Positions 26,466 to 36,914 of a DNA stretch of 64,000 nucleotides are shown here, piece by piece. Source of the stretch: Brevipalpus yothersi (Eukaryota > Arthropoda > Arachnida > Trombidiformes > Tenuipalpidae). The position numbers and the translations under genes are program-made. The notes under the pieces were generated by a model. That model had not been told where the DNA came from and searched no databases. It worked only from the letters and a program-made list of their open reading frames with translations. Location of the stretch: assembly GCA_003956705.1 (NCBI GenBank), contig QZCP01000015.1:62001-126000 (forward strand). The letters run 5' to 3'. Position 1 is the first letter of the stretch, and every line of letters starts with the position of its first letter.

Positions 26466-27456
26466 ATGTCTTTAAATTTAGTTCCTTACGGTAGTGACAG
26501 TGGAAGTGATGATGAAAGTGATGAGCAAACATCAAGAACAGACATTCAAAAACCAACTGATATTTCATCAGAATCTTCGAAGGCAACATCTTCATCCAAG
26601 GTGCCCAAGAATCTCAGTTTCGAACTCACATCTTTGGGAATATCAGTTGATAAAGAGGCCAAAAAGATAAAGATCAAAATACCAACTCTCGAAGAGCTCG
26701 ATTGTGACTCAGATGAAGATGATGAAATCACCAAGTCAAATGACAAAAAGATCACCCCGGCAGGATATTCAAGTCTGCTGTCATATCTTCCCAAGCCAAA
26801 GAATCAGTCCATCAAATTCTCTTCCTCATCTGTGACAAAAATGATACCATATTCCTTAACAAAAACAAAATCAGATAGTTCTAATAGTAATTCTAATAGT
26901 TTAAGAGCAGCTGTAAGTTCATCATCATTTGTAGGAAAATATCTTATTGATAAACAATTATTTCTTATCATTACAGACTGCTACTGATGTCAACGATTCC
27001 ATCTCTTTCGCCAAACCTAATGTTAACAATTCTGAACCAGATTTGATATCCATAACAGAAAATAAGGATTATTCGTCATCTTCATTCAAGAGGCCAGCTG
27101 ATGTTTCCGACAATCTCGATGAGCCTCTACCCAAAAAACCAACACCAGTGATTGATATCAACGATCCTACCTACAAGAGGTACATTGCTCAACAGTATGG
27201 TGAAGATATTCCTGATCAAGCTCAAGTCATCGATGTCAATGTATCTCAATACCTCAAATCGGATACAGAGCATCTCAAGAGTATAAGTTTGGAAAGACCT
27301 CAAGATGCTGGACCAGCTCCTAATTCACTCGCTAGACGAAAACATCAAATCACTTATTTGGCATATCAGGCCAAGCAGCGTGAGTTAGATCTCAAAAATC
27401 AAGCTGCAGCGAACAGGCTAACTAAAGCTCAAACGAGAGCTAAATATGGCTTCTAG
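26466..27456 (+). CDS. PRCC: PRCC-like nuclear protein (proline-rich protein, mitotic checkpoint/splicing-associated)
   Basis: Two exons (26466-26912 and 26977-27456), separated by a 64-base intron, give 308 residues. The N-terminus MSLNLVPYGSDSGSDDES resembles the PRCC start. The highly conserved C-terminus is clear: RRKHQITYLAYQAKQREL, then LTKAQTRAKYGF. The middle is Ser/Asp/Lys-rich and disordered, with LPKPKNQS and PLPKKP motifs. Human PRCC is a nuclear protein that binds MAD2B, occurs with splicing factors and is a fusion partner in papillary renal carcinoma; its exact activity is unknown. At 308 residues this is shorter than the human protein (about 490). A decayed fragment of its 3' end lies at 42002-42192. 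Confidence 0.92.
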
Positions 27457-28607
27457 AATCTTCGAATAAACTTCATTTTATTGACCTCTGGGGAAGAATC
27501 ACCTTCTACATTAACATTTCTGAAATGAAGATTAGACATAGGCTCTCTGAAGAAGTGGACCTGAATGATCGACGTTGATACAGTTCATACAGAGGACATC
27601 ATTGTTCTCGACATAGTGAAGATCCCTTTCACTATAACTTATCAGTGATCATATGAGTTACTACTCATTTCATCATTCTGCGCACCACAACTGTAAGGCC
27701 CAACACATAATTTATGACAAAACTACATTTCACTAACAAGCGTTTCATATATCTGTTCTCAGGATGTTTGATTGAATGTCAAGAAAAAGACTAAGACCAT
27801 TTTAGGGTCTTCTCTGATTTTGTGTCACCAAGTGGGGAAAGTCTTTTCTTTTCAAATGCAGTTTCAGAAAAACACAGGAGCAGATCTATGAAAACAGTAC
27901 ATCAAGCTCTATCTACCCTTCAACTTGCATTTGGAATTTTATCGGGAAATACGAGTACTGTCTGGCGATCGGTAACATAGTATTCATGATGAAATATTTA
28001 CTGAGGGTTTGATATTGACTATAAGCTGTAGAAGGATGATACATAATTGCCTATCATCTTGTAAAATTGAAATGAAACACTCAATCTTACTAACACTTTG
28101 AGTCACATTCAATTTCTCTTTAGATGGTGATGATGAGCATGATACTCCAAGAGAAGAACTCAATGCGAAATTTTGTCTGGCAATTTAGGATTCAACCAAT
28201 CGTGGATTTAGTCTACATCACTACCTCATTCATTTTTCTGTTTTAGGTTGACATGCTGAATTGGAATCCGAACAATCATACTAACAAACTTCAATCTACC
28301 GCGGTAGTATAAGTTCCGTAGACATGGATGATAACTGATAATCATCAAACCAACATTGCAAGCCTATCAGGCAATTATGAATAGCATGGAGAATCAAATG
28401 TTTGTTTCTTTGTTTCTGATTCTCGTGGTTGTGTTTTTCAAATTAGAGCTGGAGGGAGTGTTAAATTATCAGTCTCCCTTGAGAACCCAATACTCTCCTC
28501 TAAAGCTTTGGAAACTGCTACACCAGTGGAATCATTCACTGACAATGTAATGAGTTTGAAGTTTATACTTTCTGTTTTCGCGGCTTCAAAGATAATTCTA
28601 ATCGAAG
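27457..28607. other. Intergenic DNA, left part of the tandem duplication
   Basis: From about 27577 this belongs to duplication unit A and has a close counterpart starting at 30664. I see no coding exon before the tetraspanin start. Confidence 0.5.
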
Positions 28608-30663
28608 ATGGGTTTTCTAACCTCTTCAATGAAATATTCTTTGTTTTTCATCAATCTCCTATTCTTGGTAAGTAATTTGACGCATTTTTGATCTCGTTCG
28701 TAAACTTTTGGAGCCAAATACTAAAAGTTATTATCTTTCATCATCAATGCCATAATGTATTCCCTAACGTATGGACAATCCAACTAACAAGTCGTAAGAA
28801 GAAATTGAAATCATTCCATCTTACCCATTTTTAAATCAGATAGCATAAATCCATACTCATTGAAGAGTTTGATTTCCGTTTAATCTCTTAGCACCAATTC
28901 TCAAACTTCTTCACAATTAATGGAAGGCAATTAGGATTAGACCGCTCTTAAGTTTGCCTGAGTTGAATTGTTCATACATTGATCAGGATTTTTTCCAATT
29001 GAATGCCCCCCCCCCCTCGTACCATCACTCTATGCTAATAGAAAAAATCAAACTCTTTGTGTGTGATATCATGGTCAAAAATTATCACACTGTTCTTTCT
29101 CGAGTCTTGAAACTTTCCATTGGAAATTATCATGCCAAGGAATTTCAAGTCCACTTTTATCGAACCTCCATATTCAATGAATTCACAATCCCAATGAAGT
29201 TCATTAGAATACTGGACATTGCACCAACATTAACGGGCTGATATTATCTCTTTACTCTGTAACTTTTTAGCTCCTTGGACTGATCATTGTCATCACTGGA
29301 AGCCTAGTTCTAGTTCAGAGTCATCATTTGCATGAGAAAATCGTTCCTTTCCATCCAGGACCAACAATTATGAGTGTCATTACTGGCTTGGGAATTGTCT
29401 TGGATGTTGGGGAGCTATGAAAGAAAATGATAGGATGCTCATGGTGGTAGGTTAATTTAGCTGTCCTCATGTAATCGATTTAAGAGGTGATCATTCTTTC
29501 ATTCTTCGTTTTTCAATCATATTTTGCTGATGGGAATCAGTATAGTTCAATTTTATTTGTTCTGTTCGTGATTGAGATGACCACAAGTGCGCTGGCGTAT
29601 GGAGGCTGGGAACAACTGTCGAAACTTGAAAACTCTCTCCTGAGGAATTTAATAAGTACATTAAAGAATATCCGAATGATGAGAAAGTCAGAAAGTTGAT
29701 TGATAACCTACAAAGTGACCAAAAATGCTGTGGTGGGACGGATTACAACGATTGGCTGAAACAATCTCTACCAATACCTCTGTCGTGCTGTGAGAAAGAT
29801 TCCCATATCCAAGAGTGTCCAGCAGCAAAAGCGTTCAAGCAGGGCTGCTTTGGTGTTTTGAAGGGCACAATTTCGGAATATCTCTCTACTCTGGGAGATG
29901 TTGGGATAGCATTTGGAATATTCCTGTTCGTGGGTGTTTTGGTTTCATGTGTCCTAGCACATGTAATCAGAGAGCGTGAAAATATAATTCCCTAATTTTC
30001 GATCTTGGAAAAATATTTTGACATAAATGACATCACTGTTCATGTTCTTCCATTTTCCTAAATTGAATAGATATATCAATTTGTCCATCATATGCATCTC
30101 TTTCCGGAAACTCGATCTCTTTCTAGACTGGAACCAACAGGGAGCTCATGATTCTTTTCAATAACTGAAAAGATACTTGGCTACTCTCTCCATGTGAGTA
30201 ACTGAAATAAGTCTCATGAAATACAGTAGTTGATTAAGCCCTTCATTCGCTCACAATGATTCTGGCTGAAAAATGGCTCGAAAAATGTTGCTTTCAAAGA
30301 AGCTGATCGTCTTCTCGATCCTAATTCATATATCATGGATCTAAAATGTTTTGCCATCAGTGATGATCCATCACTAACAATTAGAACAATTTCCTCATTC
30401 TGGGGTAAGCTCGACGTGTTAATTGTATCTGTCTGTACTGCGTATGATGATTACAAGGTTGAAAGATCAACAAACCATCGTTCTGATGAATATTGTTTGT
30501 GAATAATGTACCCTAAACACACTATGATACAAATGTAATGTACTATAAATGTACTTATCCACAGTAGTAATAGATAGTAAAGTTTTTCTTGGACAAGCAC
30601 TCATAAGAATGGAACGATATGAGGGGGAGATGAATATTTATCCCTATAAAAATGGTTTTGAGA
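27577..30663 (+). repeat. Tandem segmental duplication, unit A
   Basis: The segment begins with CAGTTCATACAGAGGACATC. It ends where the same landmark recurs (CAGTTCATTCAGAGGACATC) at about 30665. The two units match over introns, exons and flanks, for example the shared runs GACAAAACTACATTTCACTA and TCTGGCGATCGGTAACATAG. It carries the broken tetraspanin copy. Confidence 0.88.
28608..29995 (+). pseudogene. Tetraspanin pseudogene (tandem copy A)
   Basis: The exon plan is the same as in the intact copy at 32532-33943: exon 1 at 28608-28667 (MGFLTSSMKYSLFF), exon 2 from 29271, and exon 3 from about 29531 to 29995. Exon 2 has lost 13 bases relative to copy B around 29394, which shifts the frame to a TGA stop within the second membrane segment. 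Exon 3 has a further frameshift around 29610-29640, before the large loop. After this the loop and fourth membrane helix read well (QSDQKCCGGTDYNDW, then AFKQGCFGVLK). The CCG motif and all loop cysteines survive, so the decay is recent. Splice sites are intact. Confidence 0.85.
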
Positions 30664-30924
30664 TCCAGTTCATTCAGAGGACATCATTGGTGTCGACATA
30701 GTCAGGATCCCTTTCACTGTAACTTATCAGTGATCGTGTAAGTTGCTACTCATTTTATCATTAAGCGCACCACAACTGTAGGGTCCAACTCATGATTTAT
30801 GACAAAACTACATTTCACTAACAAGCGTTTCATATATCTGTTCTCAGAATGTTCAGTAGTATGATCAAGAAAAAGACTACGACCATTTCAGGGTCTTCTC
30901 TGATTTCGTGTCACATTCAATCAG

Positions 30925-31740
30925 AATATGTATCCATGAAGAAGGACTGAAGGGGAATATGGACAAAGGTGCTCTCTCAATTCTCATAAATCTAAGGTGA
31001 AAATTTCCGTCAACTCTACATTTCTGCTAGAGCACGGAAGTCGAAAATTCTTACAAAGTCTGAGTTGAATATATTTTTCCACAATTCATTGTCCTTCATC
31101 AAGAGCAAATCTAGATACAAGAAGGCTGTCTAGAGAGCTGTTTTGAGCCTGCCTCTTCAATGTCTGTGAAAAGATGATATAATATTAATATTAATATTAA
31201 TACACGAAAAGTGTCTTGAAAGCTACTCTGTCGATATCCTACAAAGTTTCATCAATCGTAATGTTCAAAAGTTGCAGAGTAAATTTCTTCATCGTTCTCT
31301 AGAATGCTCAAGATCATTCTTGATGAGAAACAGAAGGATAAGTTTGAGTTCGCAAATATCCTTGACATCTAGTTCTATTTTTCCAACGGAAAGTGGTCCT
31401 TCACTTATTTTTCACTCCTTTTCAAATGATTCTATATAAGCTTGAACAAGTGGTTGATCGATAATACTGGATAACCCATTATTTGTGAACATTGTGGAAG
31501 AAATTATCATAAGAAAGACCACGAACTTCGATGAAATTTTCTGGTATCAAGTCTTCTCTCACAGAAAAAGCTCGAAATTACTTGATTTTACTACATGAAT
31601 ATTTTTTGTCATCGAATTATAATTTGAGAATTGTTATCATGGCTCATCATAACCAATCTTTACCTAAAAAACAATACAACTATGGAATTACTTTGAGAAA
31701 ATTTTATCTTTTCGAGTGCATTTTGGGGAAAAACACAAAA
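30925..31740 (+). repeat. Segment present only in unit B, partly resembling the esterase 3' region
   Basis: Unit A has only about 70 unmatched bases at this point. Between about 31030 and 31530, this segment aligns with 36450-36990, the 3' end and downstream flank of the esterase gene, in the same orientation. Matching landmarks are TGAATATATTTTTCCACAA / TTAAATATATTTTTACAAC and GAACATTGTGGAAGAAATT / AAACATTGTAAAGGTAATT. A short (AATATT)n tract is at 31180-31201. It is too diverged to encode anything. Confidence 0.5.
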
Positions 31741-32531
31741 GCATATCTTTGAAGAGAGTACATCCATTTCTATCCACCTTTTAACTTGCATTTGGAATTT
31801 TATCTGGAAATTTGATTGGATTTACACGGAATCGCTCGTGATTTCATTGCCTCCAGTCAATCAGAGGATAATCTGGCGATCGGTAACATAGTATTCATGA
31901 TAGAATATTAACTGAGGATTTAATATTGACTATAAGCTGTAGAAAGATAGTACACGTACTTAACTGCCTATCATCTTGTAAAATTGAAATGAAACACTCA
32001 ATCTTACCATCGATTTGAGTCACATTCAATTTCTCTTTAGATGGTGGTGGTGATCATGATGCTTCAAGAGAAGATCTCAATGCGAAATTGGGTCTGACAG
32101 TTTAGAAATCAACCAATCGTGGATTTAGTCTACATCACTACCTCATTCATTTTTCTGTTTTGGGTTGACATGCTGAATTGGAATCCGAACAAATATACTA
32201 ACAAACTTCAATCTACCGCGGTAGTATCAGTTCCGTAGACATGCAATGAGAACTGATAATCATCAAACCAACATTGCAAGCCTATCAGGCAATCATGAAT
32301 AGCATGGTAAATCAAATGCATAGTTTTCTGATCCTCGTGGATGTGTTTTTCCTGAGAACTAGGGAGGAGGGACTGTTAAATTATCAGTCTCCCTTGAGAA
32401 CCCAATACTCTTCTCAAAAGCTTTGAAAGCTGACACACCAAGGGAATCATTCACTGACAAAGTAGTGAGTCTGAATTTTATACTTTCTGTTTTCTTCTAA
32501 TCAACGGCTTCAACGATAATTCTGATCAAAG

Positions 32532-33943
32532 ATGGGTGTTCTAACTGGTACAATGAAATTTTTTTTGTTCTTCATCAATTTCCTATTTATGGTAAGTAAT
32601 TTGACGCATTTTTGATCTCATTCGTTTACTTTTGGAGCCCAATGTTAAGAAGAGTTGTAATCTTTCATCATCAATGCCACAATGTGTTCCCTAACGTATG
32701 GACGATCCAACTAAGAAATTGGAAACATTCTCACTCATTTCTTGATCAAATAGCATGAATGCAGATTGGAGAGTTTGCTCTCTCTCCAATCTCTCAGTAC
32801 CAAACCTCAAACTCTTTCACAATCAATCGAACAACATTGGAAGACAATTAGAGTTAGACCACTTTTAAGTTTAAGTTTTTTAAGTTTTTTTGAATTGTTC
32901 ATACGTTGCTCAGGATTTTCTCAAACTCAATGCTTCCCCCATACCATCACTTTCTGCTAATATTAGGAAAAAATCAGACTCTTTTGGTGTGATATCGTGG
33001 TCAAAAATTATCACACTGTTCTATCTCGTGTCTGGATATTATCAACTTTCCATTAGAAATTATCATGCCAAGAAACTTCAAGTTCACTTTCTATATCATT
33101 TTGTATCGAATTTTTTATTGGACCTCCATATTCAATGGGCTCACAATCCCAATGAATTTCATTAGAATACTGGACATTGCACCAACATTAACGGGCTGAT
33201 ATTATCTCTTTACTCTGTAACTTTTCAGCTCCTTGGACTGATCATTGTCATCATTGGAAGCATAGTTCTAGCCCAGAGTCATCATTTGCATGAGAAAATC
33301 GTTCCTTTCCATCCAGGAGGAGCGATAGTGAGTGTCATCATTGGCTCGGGAATTGTCTTGGTGTGTATTCTTGGATGTTTGGGAGCTAAGAAAGAAAATG
33401 AAAAGATGCTCATGGTGGTAGGTTAATTTAGCTGTCCTCATTTAATCGATTTGAAAAGTGATCATCCTTTTATTCTTCGTTTTTCAATTCTATTTTGTTG
33501 ATGGAAATCAGTATGGTTCAATTTTATTTGTTCTCTTCGTGATTGAGATGGCCATAAGTGGGCTGGTGTATGCAAGCCGAGGAGGAGTAAGAAAAGTTTC
33601 TCCCGACGAATATGTTAATTACATCAAAGAATATCCAAAAGATGAGAAAGTCAGAGAGGCGATTGATTACATTCAAAGTGACTATAAATGTTGTGGTGGG
33701 ACGGATTACACCGATTGGCTGAATCAATCTCTACCAATACCTGCCTCGTGCTGTGGAAATAATTCCCAAAACAAAGAATGTCAAGCAGCAGATGCCTTCA
33801 AGCAGGGCTGTCTTGATCTTCTTAAGGACACAATTGTGAAATATCTCTCTATTCTAGGAAACGTTGGAATAGCATTTGGAGTATTCCTGTTCGTGGGTGT
33901 TGCGGCGTCATGCCTCCTAGCACGTGTAATCAGAGACCGTTGA
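32532..33943 (+). CDS. Tetraspanin (tandem copy B, intact)
   Basis: Three exons (32532-32591, 33229-33417, 33512-33943), all joined at phase 0, give 226 residues. There are four membrane helices: about 9-35, 52-76, 84-106 and 198-222. The large extracellular loop contains the tetraspanin signature CCGGTDYTDW, then a second CC pair (PASCCGNN), a Cys in NKECQ and the final Cys in KQGCLDLL, making six loop cysteines. Juxtamembrane Cys and charged residues follow helix 2 (CLGAKKEN). Tetraspanins organise membrane protein partners. The intron positions equal those in the broken copy A. N-glycosylation sequons occur in the loop (NQS). Confidence 0.93.
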
Positions 33944-35221
33944 GAAATGTGATTCTCTAATTTTCGATCCCAGAAATATATTTTGACATAAATGAGTGAG
34001 AAAGACATCACTGTTCTATTCTTTCATTTTCTTAAATCAAATAGTTATATCAATTTTTGCATCATACACATCTTTTTCGAGAAATTTAATCTCTGATTAG
34101 ACTAGAACCAACAAAGAGCTCTTGATTCTTTCCAATAAATGAAAAATGGTTCGCCACTCTCTTCATGTAAGAAACTATCTCCTGAAATAGTTTATTAGGC
34201 CCTTCATTCACTCACAATGATTCTCCTAGTGAGGTCACCAATGCCCAATCAGAGCATTTTCATCGTGATTCTGGCTGAAAAATAGCTCGAACAATGTTGC
34301 TTTCGAAGAAGCTTATCGTCTTCTCGATCTCTTATCATAATTCATGGAACTGAAAAGTTTTGCCATCAGTGATGATCCATCACTAATAATTGGAAAAACT
34401 TTCTCATTTTGGTGATGTGTTAATGGTATCTGTCTCTACTATGATGATTACAAGCTTGAGAGATCAACAAGCCATCATTTTGATGAACACTGCTTGTGAA
34501 TATCATACTCTGAATACACTTAGATATAATGTACTATTAGTGTACCTACATTAATAATAGATAGTGAAGTTTTTCTTGGAAAAGCCTTCATATAAGTGGA
34601 ACAATACGATAGGGAGGTAGAAATTAATCGCTTCAACAATGGTTTTCAGATTTAGCTTTTCCTGCTGATGATGTTAGGAATTTTTCGCGAGAAGAATAAG
34701 CAAATTGACGTGAAAATATCTTTTTTGATCACATTACTCAAACAATTGTAACTCCAGTGAGTTTAACACAGCAACGAATTATCAGATCATTGTGGAATAT
34801 AATCTTCATCAATGTAAGATTAGAAAGATTAGAAACTTGAGGCTTACAACTTGTTCCATAGATTCACGTTGAATTGTTGTTCTCAGGGATGTTTGAAAAG
34901 GGATTAATGAGAAGAACATGAACCATTTTATGATACAGCTCTTTTCTAAATGATTGATACAAACAGATTCCCGATTTCGATAATGTTATCATGAGCTCCC
35001 TTCGAACAGGTCAGACAGGAGATATGGAATATAAACAGATAAAGGACATATACATAGGACATAGGTCTGATTCATATTTTTGTTCTAATAAACACAGCCA
35101 TTAAATTGTAATTTTGAAACCAAGAATAATTCAGATCGTTATGAGAACCTCTCATCATCACATCCTATTTAGGAGGGAAACCATTAAAATTTGAAAAATT
35201 AAAGAAATCTATTCTCTTTAG
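33944..35221. other. 3' flank of unit B and intergenic DNA
   Basis: The duplication continues to about 34660. After that I see AT-rich DNA with no supported exon until the isolated one at 35222. Confidence 0.4.
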
Positions 35222-35344
35222 GACCAAAAGGAGAGTGAAAAATTTAGTGAAATTTTTTCGATAATCGATGAAATAAAATGCACTCCAACCTTGGTACAGA
35301 CCAGAATTCAGTTGGAAACCAATTTAAAGGAGAATGATCTCTCA
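35222..35344 (+). other. Orphan exon-like segment, possibly from a PDGF/VEGF-like gene
   Basis: A clean 41-codon open stretch lies between a consensus acceptor (TTCTCTTTAG) and donor (GTAAGT), at phase 0 on both sides. Its end (IDEIKCTPTLVQTRIQLE) recalls the first Cys and strand of PDGF/VEGF growth-factor domains. I cannot find partner exons: the next acceptor leads quickly to a stop, and the region to the right is a minus-strand protease pseudogene. It may be a relic or part of an unrecognised gene. Confidence 0.3.
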
Positions 35345-35684
35345 GTAAGTTCTAACAGTTTGATTCTTGTGGTCGATCACGCATAACTTTATCAATCCAT
35401 TCTCTATAGTAGGAAACTTTCATGAAGATAGAAGGTCGAATGTTTGATAAAAAAATGAGAGAGAAGATTTGATCAAAAGAAAGCAACTACAGTCAGACAT
35501 ATGTACCGTATATTCGCGCTTTTAAGTCCTGCCTTGTCCTGGTAGATCTCTTGATAAATATAATATACTGAGATCCGATGAGTAATCATGTATCTCAGAT
35601 CGTATTGTGACCCCTGTTCAACTTATACAAGATTTTCTTCCATCGAAATACTGACTCATTGATAATGGCTTATGAAAATACTCA

Positions 35685-36440
35685 CCTGCATGCCCGATCG
35701 CCTACCGATATTAGACCTGCTAAGAATTCTTCTTTACCATCCATAAGCACACCTGGATCACCAAAATCTTCAGGACAGGTAGTGGAGACGACACCATGTC
35801 TGATTCGGCTGGCATAGATTTTTATTACCAACAAAATTAGGATAGAATCGGGCTCATGTATGGGGTGTTATTACATTGATATCAGTTTCCAATGGAAACT
35901 TTCCATTAAAGAATCAGAAAGGCTAGGCTACATTTGTGTGTATCCCCATCCAGCAGCTGTAATAGTTTTTCATTAAATGATACCAAAGTTTTTGCCCACC
36001 AGCTTGATACTCTTGAAATCATAAGATTTTTTCAATTCAATCTTTGTTTTGAGCTCAACAAGAGCTATATCATTGAGCAGAATACGCTGATTTCTTGGCC
36101 AATGGTGACAATAAGTTTGCTTCACTTCGTATTTTGGATAACTTGACATGTCCTGCTTGTTTGTATATTTATGATAAACAATTAATGGATAGTAATTGTT
36201 GGATGGACTTGGTGTCAATGGACTTATTATGTTATGTCTAACTGTGAGAACCCATTTCGAACATGATGAACTGCCCGGACTTACAATTGATCCACTACCA
36301 TATTGAGATTCGGGTCTCGCTATGCGTCTCAAAGCAGTAATGTAAGGGAAATCATGTTCTCCAGCTACCTCCCCATCAGTAATCGGATTTTTTTCAAATA
36401 TTCCCTTACTTCCATTGTTGGTGAGGCTCTCTGATATGTT
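35685..36440 (-). pseudogene. Trypsin-like (S1) serine protease pseudogene with Ser-to-Pro change
   Basis: Minus strand. The first recognisable exon (about 36440-35984) reads PITDGEVAGEHDFPYITAL in place of IVGG, then SGSIVS, WVLTVRHN with the catalytic His, and LNDIALVELK with the catalytic Asp. The next exon starts at 35956 with AAGWGYTQM, the usual AGWG segment, but meets a TAG stop at 35930-35928. Downstream the frame shifts between PNFVGNKNLC and CPEDFGDPGV. In that last motif the catalytic Ser of GDSGGP is Pro (codon CCA near 35755). The final part, FLAGLISVGDRAC, reaches a donor at about 35685. No signal-peptide exon was found. Mites do keep inactive S1 paralogues, but the in-frame stop and frameshift favour a dead gene. 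Confidence 0.8.
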
Positions 36441-36914
36441 GATTGAGTTTTAATCTTTCTATTAAGTCCCTATGAGAGCATGAAAGTTTGGAATTCCAAG
36501 AAAATCTGAATTAAATATATTTTTACAACTCATTGCCGTTAATTGATAGCAAATTAGGAGTAATTCGAATTGATGAAGAATTCAATTCTGAAAGCATTTT
36601 CCATCCAAAGTCTATGGAAAGAGAACTGTTTTTGAATCTCATTGCTCCACTCAAAAAAAAATGGTACACTACCATCATAAAGTTGTCACAATCATTCACA
36701 TCTCGAGCCCCCAAAGAGTCCGCATCAATGATAAGAAATGAAGTGTAAATTCCCATAATTTTTTGTCGTTCCTTGGGTAGTTTGAGATTGTTTTCGATAA
36801 AAAAATGGAAGGATGCTTCAGATCACCTGGTAATATCGAGGTTCAGTTTTATTTTTCCATCAAGAAATGATAATTTGCTCTCATGATCTCATACAAGCTC
36901 AAATATTCATTTTA
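36441..36914. other. Esterase 3' flank and intergenic DNA
   Basis: AATAAA on the minus strand near 36855 fits the esterase poly(A) signal. A minus-strand open frame at 36523-36756 could not be linked to the protease or to a known family. Part of this stretch recurs in degenerate form at 31030-31530. Confidence 0.4.

Larger units (their letters stand above)
30664..34660 (+). repeat. Tandem segmental duplication, unit B
   Basis: This is the second unit of the duplication and carries the intact tetraspanin. It is about 0.9 kb longer than unit A, mainly because of an inserted segment at about 30925-31740. Similarity ends near the shared TTTTTCTTGGA and AATGGTTTT landmarks at about 34575-34650. 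Confidence 0.85.

Noticed and set aside
36523..36756. Minus-strand 77-codon frame between protease relic and esterase
   Set aside because: No known domain, and it could not be joined in phase to either neighbour; it probably lies in the esterase 3' flank.
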